Part shown: one piece after another, positions 49,150 through 58,899 of the stretch
How the letters are laid out: every line of letters begins with the position of its first letter
Position numbering within the stretch: the first letter of the stretch is position 1
Source: an uncultured Clostridia bacterium
GTDB lineage: Bacteria > Bacillota > Clostridia > Oscillospirales > Acutalibacteraceae
Length of the DNA stretch: 64,000 bases
Direction: 5' to 3'
Assembly: GCA_947631945.1 (NCBI GenBank)
Contig: CANRNI010000006.1
Coordinates: forward strand, 17,946-81,945
The notes under the pieces: model-generated
The model's input: only the letters and a program-made list of their open reading frames with translations
The model's database searches: none
Told to the model about the DNA's origin: nothing
Translations under genes and position numbers: made by a program

Positions 49150-49190
49150 CAATTGACAATTGACAATTGACAATGTACAATTGATAATTT
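49142..49190. repeat. Heptad array, ACAATTG orientation (left arm, pair 3); contains the glgA stop codon
   Basis: aattgacaattgacaattgacaattgacaatgtacaattgataattt. Confidence 0.87.
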
Positions 49191-49195
49191 TATCT

Positions 49196-49373
49196 TAAGG
49201 CAATACCGCATAATTATTGTCGTGCAGATGTGCCATGAGATTTTTCGTCAGATTGACAAAAGTGACGCAGGAATACTGACGTATTTCAAGGAGCTTTTGG
49301 CAAAAATGACGGAAAATATCGGTGCAGATGCGCGGCAAAGGCGGCAGCCGCTAATTGTGCGGTATTGCCTTAA
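49196..49373. repeat. Repeat A copy 6 (inverted), nested inside heptad pair 3
   Basis: TAAGGCAATACCGCATAATTATTGTCGTGCAGATG ... AGCCGCTAATTGTGCGGTATTGCCTTA. Confidence 0.88.
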
Positions 49374-49432
49374 AACAGATTATTCGACGATGACAGTTAT
49401 TCGTATTATTAAAAGATTCGGTCTTTTACGAA

Positions 49433-49463
49433 ATTGTCAATTGTCAATTGTACATTGTACATT
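49433..49463. repeat. Heptad array, TTGTCAA orientation (right arm, pair 3)
   Basis: attgtcaattgtcaattgtacattgtacatt. Confidence 0.82.
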
Positions 49464-49484
49464 AATAAAGGGTGGTATAGGGTT

Positions 49485-50345
49485 TTGGCTCGGTTTATTC
49501 TATCCGCTTTCGCCGACGAGGGCGGAAAAACTCTCGATGAGCAGATTTCGGCTCTTAAATCAAACAACATAACTCATATTGAGCCAAGAGGCATAAACGG
49601 CGTAAATATTTCCGACTTTACCGAGGATATGGCGAAGGCTCTAAGGAAAACGCTTGATGAAAACGGAATAGGCGTTTCGGCGCTCGGTTCGCCTTTCGGA
49701 AAAATAATGATAACCGATTCTTTTGAGCCTCATTTTGAGAAATTCAAAAGGGGAGTTGAAAACGCGTGTATTCTCGGAACGGAAAGAATCCGTATGTTCA
49801 GCTTCTATATGGTAAATGGCGAACCGTATAGTGTTTACCGCGACGAAGTTATGGAGCGGCTCGAAAAAATGTGCGATTATTCGCTTAAAAGCGGAGTATG
49901 GTGCTGTCACGAGAACGAAAAGGGGATTTACGGAGATACAGATGTGAAATGTCTTGATATATTCAAGTCACTCGGTGATAAAATAAAGGGTGTTTTTGAC
50001 CCCGCAAACTTTATCCAGTGCGGCGTGGATATCCTGCCGGCTTATGAAAAGCTCGGAAAATATATAGATTATCTTCATATAAAGGACGCTCTGTCCTCCG
50101 ACGGCTCTGTGGTTCCGGCAGGAAAGGGAGACGGACATATATCCGAGCTGTTAAGACTTTTTGCAGAAAAAGACGGCGACAGGTTTTTAACTCTCGAACC
50201 GCATCTCAAGGTATTTGACGGACTTGCCGCTCTCGAGCAAAAGGGCGGCGCCGCCGATAAGCTTAAAAACGTATTTACATATAGCACAAATGCGGAGGCG
50301 TTCGCCGCCGCCGCTTCGGCTCTGCACGGACTTCTTAAGCAGTAA
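49485..50345 (+). CDS. Sugar phosphate isomerase/epimerase, probable TTG start
   Basis: TLDEQISALKSNNITHIEPRGINGVNISD, VFDPANFIQCG, YLHIKDAL; track N-terminus is heptad-array translation. Confidence 0.8.
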   Translation: MARFILSAFADEGGKTLDEQISALKSNNITHIEPRGINGVNISDFTEDMAKALRKTLDENGIGVSALGSPFGKIMITDSFEPHFEKFKRGVENACILGTERIRMFSFYMVNGEPYSVYRDEVMERLEKMCDYSLKSGVWCCHENEKGIYGDTDVKCLDIFKSLGDKIKGVFDPANFIQCGVDILPAYEKLGKYIDYLHIKDALSSDGSVVPAGKGDGHISELLRLFAEKDGDRFLTLEPHLKVFDGLAALEQKGGAADKLKNVFTYSTNAEAFAAAASALHGLLKQ

Positions 50346-50365
50346 AATTATTCAGGGGTGAGAAA

Positions 50366-51676
50366 ATGGAGTACACTCCGGGCGGTTATCAGCAGCCGCC
50401 TGAAAACAATTATTCGGATAAAAACCGCGAAACATCTCGGAACACATATCAAAACGGTTCCGACGGCGGATACAATAACAGCGGATACGGCAATAACGGA
50501 TGCAACAATAATCCGCAATACAATAACTCGGGATATTCATATAACGGCTATCCCTATAATCATCAAAACGACAGTCCGAACGGAGAGTATCGCCGGTTTT
50601 TCGGCAAAAGGGTACCTCCCTTTATTCCGCAGGAGGTCTGGCTCAGGGAAAGGCGCAATATACGAAAACTGAGCATGATTGCAGGTTTGGGGATTATATT
50701 GTATATCGTTCTCTCATCTGCTGTTGTCGGCATTTTTCAGGGCATATCCGTGACGCTGAAAATGTTTTTCGAGGATTCTTACGCAAAATTTTCGGCGGCG
50801 GTATCCTCGACGGAATTTTCATACCTGTTCCAGACGCTGTATTCGATTTTCCTTGTCGGCGGTCCGTTCTTCCTTTTGGGACTGATAGCAAATAAAAAGG
50901 GACATGGAATCGTAGGCTCTATGCCTATGGGCAAGCCGAGATACGCAAAATATCTGCCGGTTATAATAATCGGCGCGTTCGGAATATGCCTTTTGGGAAA
51001 TATAATAACGTCATATATTGATTTCATTATTGAAAAAATAATCGGCATGGAGCTTGTAATGCCCGAAATGCCGCCTACTCCGAAAACGCCTATGGGAATA
51101 TTCCTGAACATTTTAAGCACCGCGGCGGTTCCGGCTCTTATTGAGGAAATGGCTTTGCGCGGAATAGTAATGCAGCCGTTAAGACGTTACGGGGATTGGT
51201 ACGCAATTATATGCTCCTCGCTGATTTTCGGTCTTATGCACTGTAATCTTGTGCAAATACCTTTCGCGTTTATAGCGGGAATCGCGATAGGCTATGCCGT
51301 CATTGTTACCGAGTCCCTCTGGACCGGCGTTATCATACATTTCTGCAACAACGCTTTTTCCGTAGTGGTTTCTATGATTTATGAGTTTTACGGCGAAAAC
51401 TCGCCGCAGTATATGCTTTGCAACTCAATTTTCTATATTATTATAGTTCTCGGCGTTTTATGCGCGTTCATATATTTAAAAAAGCTGAATCATGTAAAAA
51501 TGCATACCTCGCCGCTTATAAATTCGGGAAAGAATTTTATTTATCAGCCGGATCCGTTTTCCGTAAAAATATCAAACAAAACTCTTTTTAAGACGTATAT
51601 AGTTACGGTTCCTATGATAATTGCATTTATCGCTGTAACATATGAAACGGTCGTCGCGCTGTTCCTGACAGCTTAG
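50366..51676 (+). CDS. CPBP-family intramembrane metalloprotease with low-complexity N/Y/G N-terminus
   Basis: ALIEEMALRGIVMQPLRRYG, SSLIFGLMHCNLVQIPFAFIAGIAIGY. Confidence 0.9.
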   Translation: MEYTPGGYQQPPENNYSDKNRETSRNTYQNGSDGGYNNSGYGNNGCNNNPQYNNSGYSYNGYPYNHQNDSPNGEYRRFFGKRVPPFIPQEVWLRERRNIRKLSMIAGLGIILYIVLSSAVVGIFQGISVTLKMFFEDSYAKFSAAVSSTEFSYLFQTLYSIFLVGGPFFLLGLIANKKGHGIVGSMPMGKPRYAKYLPVIIIGAFGICLLGNIITSYIDFIIEKIIGMELVMPEMPPTPKTPMGIFLNILSTAAVPALIEEMALRGIVMQPLRRYGDWYAIICSSLIFGLMHCNLVQIPFAFIAGIAIGYAVIVTESLWTGVIIHFCNNAFSVVVSMIYEFYGENSPQYMLCNSIFYIIIVLGVLCAFIYLKKLNHVKMHTSPLINSGKNFIYQPDPFSVKISNKTLFKTYIVTVPMIIAFIAVTYETVVALFLTA

Positions 51677-51705
51677 TGTGAACAGTGCCGGCTCTTTATG
51701 TAACA

Positions 51706-51738
51706 AAATTGACGGGTATATGCGCCCGTCAATTTTTT
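51706..51738 (+). terminator. Rho-independent terminator
   Basis: AAATTGACGGG-TATATGCG-CCCGTCAATTTTTTA. Confidence 0.88.
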
Positions 51739-51781
51739 ATCTTAAATTAAATATATTATGATTAAGCCGCCGGATTTTTCG

Positions 51782-51853
51782 TTAGATTGCCGGAAAATGC
51801 AAGCAAAATGCGAAATCAGCCCGCAGGGCGTGATTATTTAGTGTTTCCTTTAT
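51782..51853. repeat. Degenerate repeat B derivative
   Basis: Reverse complement starts aaggaaacactaaataatcacgccctgcgggctga, like repeat B left end aaggaaccactgaataaatcacgcctaacggctga. Confidence 0.55.
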
Positions 51854-51868
51854 TCTTTAATTTGTTTT

Positions 51869-52600
51869 TTATAAAACCAACGGGATATTTTCGCCGCCGA
51901 TTCTTGCTGCTATACGCTTTATCGCTTTTACGAACTTGCTTTTTTTATCGGGATAAACGCCTGTTACTGAGCTGTACGGGATTTTTTTATCCTCGGGAGC
52001 TATTCCGATAAGTCTTACTCCCGATTTATCTATTACGCCGTCGATATTGAGCAGTCTGCTTTTTACCGCTGCTTTTTTTATAAATCGGTTTATAATAAGA
52101 CGCATATCTTCCCTTTTTATGTCGTATTTCTCTGTTTCAAACGACGCGCAGGCGGCGGCTTTTACGGATATTTCATCGGCGGTCGCCGCGAAAATCGCCT
52201 TATCGCAGGCGGCGGCAGCATTTGGCAGACAACCGTCTACTCCTGCCGGAGCGTCTATGAAAATCAAATCGAAATCGCTTTCACACTCCGAAATGATTTT
52301 TACAAATACATCGTCGGGAATATCGTCGCTGTAAAATCGGGGCGCGGGCAAAAGCTTTAAATTCGGGGATACCGCCGTAATGGCGCTTTTTAAATCACAG
52401 TTTCCGCATTGCACGTCGAACCATGTGTTCATTGTTTTATCAGCCGCGCCGAGCATTGTATCGAGTGCGCCCAGTCCCATATCGGCGTCAATAAGAAGAA
52501 CCCTTTTACCGCCGGACGCGATTTCCCTGCCGAGAAATACGGTAAGAGTGGATTTGCCGACTCCTCCCTTTCCCGAAGCTATAAGTATTTTATCCGCCAT
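51869..52600 (-). CDS. MinD/ParA-like P-loop ATPase
   Basis: ILIASGKGGVGKSTLTVFLGREIASGGKRVLLIDADMGLGALD. Confidence 0.88.
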   Translation of the reverse strand: MADKILIASGKGGVGKSTLTVFLGREIASGGKRVLLIDADMGLGALDTMLGAADKTMNTWFDVQCGNCDLKSAITAVSPNLKLLPAPRFYSDDIPDDVFVKIISECESDFDLIFIDAPAGVDGCLPNAAAACDKAIFAATADEISVKAAACASFETEKYDIKREDMRLIINRFIKKAAVKSRLLNIDGVIDKSGVRLIGIAPEDKKIPYSSVTGVYPDKKSKFVKAIKRIAARIGGENIPLVL

Positions 52601-52612
52601 AAAGTATCCCTC

Positions 52613-54766
52613 CTATCTGAGCAGTTGGTTTGACGGCTGATTATTCGATAACTGATTCTTTGTAGAAAAGTAGTAATTGTATATATCGGCGGCTACAGTA
52701 GCGGTAGCGGTACCGCTGTCAACGTTTTCAATAATTACGGCTATCGCGATTTCCGGCTTATCAAACGGAGCGAAGGAAATGTTAAGACCGTTGTTGCCCT
52801 CGACGGTTTTTCCGTTCACCACTCTTTTAACCTGAGTTGTACCAGTTTTTGCGCCGACTTTTTCGGTTATAGACGAAAACGCCGCGCGGCACGAACCTGT
52901 GGTGGTAACGGCAAGCATACCCTGTTTTACAATATCAATTGAGCTTTTTGATATTCCCGTTTCCTCGGCGACCTCTGGCTTTGCCTCATAAACCACGTTT
53001 TTGCCGTCTGACGACATAATATATTTTACATAATGGCATTTATACCTTGTGCCGTTATTGGCGACGGTCGCACCGTAGTTCGCGAGCTGCATAATAGTGA
53101 AAAGGTTGTCCGACTGTCCTATACCTGCCTGAATCGTATCGCCCATCTGCCACGCGGAACCTATTGATTCTCTGTAAGCCCGTCCCGCAAGAATACCCGA
53201 CGCCTCCGAAAGCTCCACTCCCGTTTTCTGACCGAGTCCGAGGCGCGTGCTGTATTCGTTCATAACATCAATACCAAGCTTTTCGCTGACATTATAAAAG
53301 AAGATGTTGCACGATTTTTCAAGAGCGGACACCACATTTAATGTGCCGTGAGCGTCAAGACAGGAGAAAGTAACGTCGTAATACTGGAAAACGCTTGTGC
53401 ATCTGAATTTAGTTTCGACGTCTATAACTCCTTCCTCAAGTCCGGCGAGAGCGGTTGAAAGCTTCATGGTGGAGCCGGGCTCGTAGGTGCTTTGAAGAAC
53501 ACGGTTTATAAGGGGCGACCCCTTTGCTTTAAGAAGCTCGTTGTATTTGCTGTAATATTCGTTAAGGTCATAGGACGGATATGAAGCGCTCGCGAGTACC
53601 TCGCCCGTCGATACGTTTATAACCGCCGCCGCGCCTGCCGCGTCAAGTCCCGAGGACGCTGTAAGCTCCAAAATTCTGTTCCTGAGAGCATTCTGTGTTA
53701 CTCTTTGAAGTCCAGAATCAAGCGTAAGAACAACGGTATCGCCCTGCTTCGGTTTTACCGTAAACTCGGAGGAAACGTTTCCATCGCTGTCAATGCTTAT
53801 GGTTTTTATTCCCTTTTCGCCGCGCAGATTTTCCTCCATCGCGCTCTCTATTCCGAATTTTCCGACGAAATCCGTCAGAGAATACGCGTTAAGGTCAAGC
53901 TTTTCGATTTCCTCATCGGTGTAATTACCCGAGTTTTTGTTTTCTTCAAGCTCTTTCCGCTTTTTATCGTATTCGTCGCTGCTTATTATACCGGTCACGC
54001 CTATCACGTGGGGAGCTATAAGACCGTCGGTAAATTCGCGGTATGTATCTACAGAGGCGTCAACGCCCTTAAAAAAATCACTCTTTTCCTTAATTATTGA
54101 TACGGTTTCGTTTGAAACGTCCTGCGCGAAGGTGTAGGGCGTTGTCAGAGAGTAACCCGTTCGCCACATCTCGTAACAAACCGACGCGATTTTTCTTGCC
54201 GTTACTCTGTCATATTCCTCAAGAGAATACATATCTATAAGAGCGTCAAGGCAGTTTTCGGCTGTGGCGTACTGATTAAGGTTTAGCATATTCGCCTTTT
54301 TTATGTTTTTAATATCTGTTTCTCTGCCCTCGGAAAAAACAAGCTCTCCCGATTCGTTAAATTCTATCGGGAGGTTGTCCGTCCATTTCTCGTTTTTGGA
54401 CTCGCAAAGCTCTATAAGAGCGGCTATTATCTCGTTTCGCTCTTTCTGCTTTGACTGCGACGGAAACAGCGCGGCGTTAAACTCAATGCTGTTGCCCTGT
54501 CTGTTGGAAACGAGCGTGGCTCCGTTTCTGTCAAGGATTTCTCCTCTCGGGGGCTCAACAACAACATTGTAGCGCGATACCGAAAGTCCCTCGGCTCCGC
54601 CGTTCTGCCGTCCGTTTACGATAAAAGCCCTCGTAAGGACTATAATATATATGAGTATTACCGCCGTAAAAAACGCCAGCGTGTATTTAATTCTTTTATA
54701 TGTCAATGCCTGCATAACGCCGTCACCACACTTTTTCAAACTCCGACTGTTTAATTTTTTGTTCAT
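52613..54766 (-). CDS. Penicillin-binding protein 2-type transpeptidase
   Basis: EPPRGEILDRNGATLVSNRQG, STYEPGSTMKLSTALAGLEEG, VGAKTGTTQ. Confidence 0.93.
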   Translation of the reverse strand: MNKKLNSRSLKKCGDGVMQALTYKRIKYTLAFFTAVILIYIIVLTRAFIVNGRQNGGAEGLSVSRYNVVVEPPRGEILDRNGATLVSNRQGNSIEFNAALFPSQSKQKERNEIIAALIELCESKNEKWTDNLPIEFNESGELVFSEGRETDIKNIKKANMLNLNQYATAENCLDALIDMYSLEEYDRVTARKIASVCYEMWRTGYSLTTPYTFAQDVSNETVSIIKEKSDFFKGVDASVDTYREFTDGLIAPHVIGVTGIISSDEYDKKRKELEENKNSGNYTDEEIEKLDLNAYSLTDFVGKFGIESAMEENLRGEKGIKTISIDSDGNVSSEFTVKPKQGDTVVLTLDSGLQRVTQNALRNRILELTASSGLDAAGAAAVINVSTGEVLASASYPSYDLNEYYSKYNELLKAKGSPLINRVLQSTYEPGSTMKLSTALAGLEEGVIDVETKFRCTSVFQYYDVTFSCLDAHGTLNVVSALEKSCNIFFYNVSEKLGIDVMNEYSTRLGLGQKTGVELSEASGILAGRAYRESIGSAWQMGDTIQAGIGQSDNLFTIMQLANYGATVANNGTRYKCHYVKYIMSSDGKNVVYEAKPEVAEETGISKSSIDIVKQGMLAVTTTGSCRAAFSSITEKVGAKTGTTQVKRVVNGKTVEGNNGLNISFAPFDKPEIAIAVIIENVDSGTATATVAADIYNYYFSTKNQLSNNQPSNQLLR

Positions 54767-54795
54767 ATTATTTTAAGCGTTTCATTTTTTGCCTA

Positions 54796-55323
54796 TTATT
54801 CCGTCTGCTCATCTTTTAACCTGGCGCTGATAAATCTCACAAAATAATACGGTATAAACGAGAAAACTGTCGTTAAAACGGCGGTCGGCATATAAAAACC
54901 GAGCAATAACTCGTTTCTGCTGTCGCCTATGGGAATATATACCGTAAAAAGCCAATACAGCGCACAGAAGCATACCGTAAAAACCGATGTAAGAAGATAC
55001 TGTGTGAGAAGCTTTCCGCGCATAAAAAAGCGCACAAGAATACCCGAAACACAGCCAGCAAAAGCGAGATAAAGAGCGCACATACCCTCGGGCGACGCGC
55101 TGCAAATATCCCAAAAAGCGCCGGCGGCGGCTCCGTATAATAATCCCGATATTTCACCCTCACACATTCCGATGCATATAGTAAGAGGAATAAGCGGAAA
55201 CAGACGCGCGCCGAAAAAATCGGGCAGAAGTCCCCGGGTATTTTGAAGCGCGGCGGTGGCTATGACCGCCGCGAAAAACAATATTCTTTTTGATAAAAGA
55301 GGAAGCCCCTCCGAACGGAACAC
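54796..55323 (-). CDS. mreD: Rod shape-determining protein MreD
   Basis: Hydrophobic 175-aa protein between mreC and PBP2; MCEGEISGLLYGAAAGAFWDICSA. Confidence 0.85.
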   Translation of the reverse strand: MFRSEGLPLLSKRILFFAAVIATAALQNTRGLLPDFFGARLFPLIPLTICIGMCEGEISGLLYGAAAGAFWDICSASPEGMCALYLAFAGCVSGILVRFFMRGKLLTQYLLTSVFTVCFCALYWLFTVYIPIGDSRNELLLGFYMPTAVLTTVFSFIPYYFVRFISARLKDEQTE

Positions 55324-55337
55324 AAAACCACCCTTTT

Positions 55338-55371
55338 AATTGACAATTGACAATGTACAATTGACAATTAT
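55338..55371. repeat. Heptad array, ACAATTG orientation (left arm, pair 4)
   Basis: aattgacaattgacaatgtacaattgacaattat. Confidence 0.85.
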
Positions 55372-55403
55372 TTGTAAATTCAATTTTGAGAACAGCAGGA
55401 AAA

Positions 55404-55424
55404 TAATTTGTAATTTGTAATTAA
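55404..55424. repeat. Third-type heptad array TAATTTG inside pair 4
   Basis: TAATTTG TAATTTG TAATTAA. Confidence 0.55.
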
Positions 55425-55510
55425 TTATAGGGAAAATTCGGCTGTTGTTATCGCCGAAAATCTTTGTTTGATTCCAAAACGGTTTAATCCGAAACGGTTC
55501 AAAAATTTAT

Positions 55511-55560
55511 TAATTGTCAATTGTCAATTGTTAATTGTACATTGTCAATTGTCAATTGTT
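55511..55560. repeat. Heptad array, TTGTCAA orientation (right arm, pair 4); overlaps the mreC 3' end
   Basis: taattgtcaattgtcaattgttaattgtacattgtcaattgtcaattgtt. Confidence 0.87.
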
Positions 55561-56402
55561 TCGTCCTCGTAGCTAAGAAACGACGTTATAACGAAAACGT
55601 CGTTAACCGTACGGACGTCCACGCCCGGCTCTATTATACCGTAGACCGAAACATCGGTATCTTCATTTTTAACCGAAGTTACCGTTCCCACTATAAGGTC
55701 GCGCGGAAAAATTCCTCCCAGACCCGATGTGCATACTATTCCTCCCGGCGCAACGGCCGTATCCTTGGAAAGCCCCGATATTCTGCAAAGTCCGTCGTAC
55801 GAAAGCGCGGCGGTGGTGTTGGAATAACCGTTTTCCCTCGCCTTTATCTCGTATACGCTTATATTGAGCGACGGGTCAAGTATAGTCTTTACCGTACAGG
55901 TCGTAAGACCCGTTTCCTGAACTATTCCGACTACGTTAGCGCCGTAAATAACGGGGTCGCCTGTTTTTATGCCGTTTGCCGAGCCCTTGTCAAGCGTGAA
56001 CGAATCGTACGCATCTGACGTGTTTCTCGTTATTACGGCCGCAGGACAAAATTCGTAATCGGGATTATTTTCCTTTACTTCAAGAAATTCCTCATATGAA
56101 GCGAGCTTTTGTTTCGTTCGCTCATAATCTACAAGCTGTTCACTGTAAACATCGGCCTGCGATTCGAGTTCTTCCACTCTTTTTTTATATTGTGCGGACG
56201 ATACAAACGAGCTTTTCCAATCGGCTGTTTTTTCGGCGACGTAAGCCGCAGCTTTCTGAAACGGTCTGTATATTATGCCCGCCGCGCTTGTAAACGGCGA
56301 CACGGCGTCGTTTGTTACTGCGGCGGTGAGCATTCCTCCGAGAAGAGCCGCGAAAACGCATATTATTACTTTGAATCTTGTACTTTTAAAAAAGTTTTTC
56401 AT
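55545..56402 (-). CDS. mreC: Rod shape-determining protein MreC
   Basis: N-terminal TM, coiled coil, AAVITRNTSDAYDSFTLDKGSANGIKTGDPVIYGANVVGIVQ. Confidence 0.92.
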   Translation of the reverse strand: MKNFFKSTRFKVIICVFAALLGGMLTAAVTNDAVSPFTSAAGIIYRPFQKAAAYVAEKTADWKSSFVSSAQYKKRVEELESQADVYSEQLVDYERTKQKLASYEEFLEVKENNPDYEFCPAAVITRNTSDAYDSFTLDKGSANGIKTGDPVIYGANVVGIVQETGLTTCTVKTILDPSLNISVYEIKARENGYSNTTAALSYDGLCRISGLSKDTAVAPGGIVCTSGLGGIFPRDLIVGTVTSVKNEDTDVSVYGIIEPGVDVRTVNDVFVITSFLSYEDETIDN

Positions 56403-56435
56403 TTTTTGTACCCGTACCCGTTTAATCCGCCGCGC

Positions 56436-57431
56436 TCATAGTCCCAGTATGTTCTTTTCAAGACATCTTCCGGTGCCTATTGCCACGCAGTCGAGAGGTT
56501 CCGAGCAAACCTTTACGGGCATTTTCGCGGCATGAGAAATCAACTTGTCTATGCCTCTGAGCAACGCCGTACCGCCCGAGAGGGTTATGCCTCTGTCGAG
56601 TATATCCGCCGCAAGCTCGGGCGGCGTTTTCTCCAGCGTATCGCAAATCATGTCAACTATCTGATTTACGCAGTCCGCAATTGCCTCGCGTACCTGCGCC
56701 GACGTTATTTCAACGTTTTTCGGCAGACCGTCGGTAAGGTTTCTGCCCTTTATGTTTATCGCGGCCTCGCCGTCGTAAGGATACGCGGAGCCTATCTTGA
56801 TTTTTATATCCTCGGCGGTTCTTGCGCCTATAAGAAGATTGTGTCTTCTTCTTATATATGATATTATCGCTTCGTCCATATCGTCGCCGCCTATGCGTAT
56901 GGAATTGGAAGCCACAATATCACCCAGAGAGATTACCGCGACTTCGCACGTTCCGGCTCCGAGGTCGGCTATCATGCTCCCTACAGGCTCTCCGATAGGA
57001 AGCGCCGCGCCTATAGCCGCCGCCATGGGTACTTCTATAAGGCTTACGTATCTTGCGCCCGCATTCCTCGCGGCGTCGTGAACGGCGCGCCTTTCAACCT
57101 CGGTAACGCCCGACGGAATACTTAGCATGACCCTCGCCCTGTTAAACGGGGAAATACCCTGCGCCTTTTTTATTAAGGCCCTGAGCATATCCGCAGTCAT
57201 TTCATAATCGGCGATAACTCCGTTTTTGAGCGGACTTTCGGCCGTGATTGAGCCGGGAGTTCTGCCTATCATATTTTTTGCTTCCGTGCCGACCGCCACG
57301 ACTTTCGAGGGAGTTTCCCTTACGTCCATAGCGACTACGGAGGGTTCTCTTACCGTAATACCTTTTCCCTTAGCGTATATGAGTGTGTTCGACGTGCCTA
57401 AATCTATTCCTATATCCTGTGAAAACAGCAT
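56436..57431 (-). CDS. mreB: Rod shape-determining protein MreB/Mbl
   Basis: DIGIDLGTSNTLIYAKGKGITVREPSVVA, PSGVTEVERRAVHDAARNAGA, GITLSGGTALLRGIDKLI. Confidence 0.96.
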   Translation of the reverse strand: MLFSQDIGIDLGTSNTLIYAKGKGITVREPSVVAMDVRETPSKVVAVGTEAKNMIGRTPGSITAESPLKNGVIADYEMTADMLRALIKKAQGISPFNRARVMLSIPSGVTEVERRAVHDAARNAGARYVSLIEVPMAAAIGAALPIGEPVGSMIADLGAGTCEVAVISLGDIVASNSIRIGGDDMDEAIISYIRRRHNLLIGARTAEDIKIKIGSAYPYDGEAAINIKGRNLTDGLPKNVEITSAQVREAIADCVNQIVDMICDTLEKTPPELAADILDRGITLSGGTALLRGIDKLISHAAKMPVKVCSEPLDCVAIGTGRCLEKNILGL

Positions 57432-57595
57432 AATTTTCTCACCTGTATAAAATTTATCATTTTAATTATAACTTTTAAAATCCGATAATACAATAGGATA
57501 AAATAATTTTTTGCATAAAAAATAAAATATTTTCGTACCGCCGATTTTACTTGCAATAGGCCGTATAAAAAGCGTATAATTAAGGGGGTGATATT

Positions 57596-58345
57596 ATGAA
57601 TAATAATGAAATTCTTCAAAAAATTATTGACAAATCAAAAAGAATCGTGTTTTTCGGAGGAGCGGGAGTAAGCACGGAATCGGGCATTCCCGATTTCAGG
57701 AGCGCCGACGGACTTTACAATCAAAAATACGACGTTCCTCCCGAAACTATACTCAGTCATACATATTTTGTCAGGCATACAGAGAAATTTTTCGATTTTT
57801 ACCGCGATAAAATGCTGTGTCTTGACGCTAAGCCCAATAAGGCGCATTTAAAGCTTGCGGAGCTTGAAAGAAAGGGAAAGCTATCCGCCGTGGTAACGCA
57901 GAATATAGACGGTCTGCACACAGCGGCGGGCAGTAAAAAGGTTTACGAGCTGCATGGAAGCGTTCACAGAAATTATTGCGTAAAATGCGGAAAATTTTAC
58001 GGAGCGGATTACATACTTAATTCGCGCGGCGTGCCGAAATGCTCCTGTTCGGGCATAATAAAGCCCGACGTGGTGCTGTATGAGGAGGGACTTGACGGCG
58101 AAACCGTGACAAATGCCGTAACAGCTATATCGGAAGCCGATACGCTTATAATCGCCGGTACTTCTCTTACGGTCTATCCGGCGGCTGGAATGGTAAGGTA
58201 TTTCGGCGGTGACAATCTTGTTCTTATAAACCGTGACGAAACGTCCGTGGACAGCAGCGCGACGCTTGTGATGCATGAAAAAATAGGCGAAACGCTCGAT
58301 AAGATAATTGTCAGAGAGTGTTCGAACAGGTATAACATATCCTAA
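57596..58345 (+). CDS. cobB: NAD-dependent protein deacylase (sirtuin)
   Basis: FFGGAGVSTESGIPDFRSADGLY, VVTQNIDGLHTAAGS, ELHGSVHRNYCVKCGKFY...KCSCSG. Confidence 0.95.
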   Translation: MNNNEILQKIIDKSKRIVFFGGAGVSTESGIPDFRSADGLYNQKYDVPPETILSHTYFVRHTEKFFDFYRDKMLCLDAKPNKAHLKLAELERKGKLSAVVTQNIDGLHTAAGSKKVYELHGSVHRNYCVKCGKFYGADYILNSRGVPKCSCSGIIKPDVVLYEEGLDGETVTNAVTAISEADTLIIAGTSLTVYPAAGMVRYFGGDNLVLINRDETSVDSSATLVMHEKIGETLDKIIVRECSNRYNIS

Positions 58346-58409
58346 ACGGCTTTTTCGACATAATGCTTGAAAAATGCACAATTGTCAACAATTATAGACT
58401 GTAAATCTA

Positions 58410-58438
58410 TTTACAACGCGTGTTTTTTGTGCTATATT
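58410..58438 (+). promoter_or_regulatory. Promoter TTTACA-17-TATATT
   Basis: Upstream of the nfeD-like gene. Confidence 0.55.
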
Positions 58439-58455
58439 ATAAAGGGGTGATAAGC

Positions 58456-58884
58456 ATGATGGTATATATATGGCTCGGAGTGATGGCGTTCATGGTGATT
58501 ATCGAGCTTTCCACAACTCAGCTCGTTTCCATATGGTTCGCGGTCGGCGCACTCGCGTCATTTTTTGCCGCCATGGCAGGAGCAGGTCTGCCGCTTCAAA
58601 TAATTTTATTCGCTGCGGTATCGGCGGTCGCGCTTGCGCTTACCCGTCCTCTCGTTAAAAAGATGGTTAACCGTAAGGCCGAACCGACAAATGCCGATAT
58701 GGTTATAGGAAAAACGGGCATAGTAACTGAAGATATAGATAATCTCGCCGAAACGGGAACAGTAAAGGTCGGGGGAGCCGTATGGAGCGCGCGTTCCGAC
58801 GACGGTTCAATCATTGAAAAGGGTGAAAAGGTCAAAATTCTGGAAATAAAAGGCGTAAAGCTTTTTGTTATAAAAACAATATAA
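58456..58884 (+). CDS. NfeD-family membrane protein
   Basis: TM segments followed by OB-fold-like GKTGIVTEDIDNLAETGTVKVGGAVWSARSDDGSIIEKGEKVKILEIKGVKLFV. Confidence 0.88.
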   Translation: MMVYIWLGVMAFMVIIELSTTQLVSIWFAVGALASFFAAMAGAGLPLQIILFAAVSAVALALTRPLVKKMVNRKAEPTNADMVIGKTGIVTEDIDNLAETGTVKVGGAVWSARSDDGSIIEKGEKVKILEIKGVKLFVIKTI

Positions 58885-58899
58885 AACGGAGGCAGTATT

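Noticed and set aside
49222-49572. ORF MQMCHEIFRQIDKSDAGILTYFKELLAKMTENIGADARQRRQPLIVRYC... and similar ORFs at 10229-10663, 43138-43389, 2391-2582 and 61585-61911
   Set aside because: These are translations of repeat A. The reading frame appears wherever the repeat occurs and is tied to the hairpin, not to a gene with RBS and start.
55521-56018. ORFs starting [13 protein letters not shown]... (55521, 46877 N-terminus, 49434 N-terminus, 26240, 33410, 45866, 48844)
   Set aside because: The N-termini are translations of the stop-free strand of heptad arrays. They are artefactual extensions or spurious ORFs antisense to real genes.
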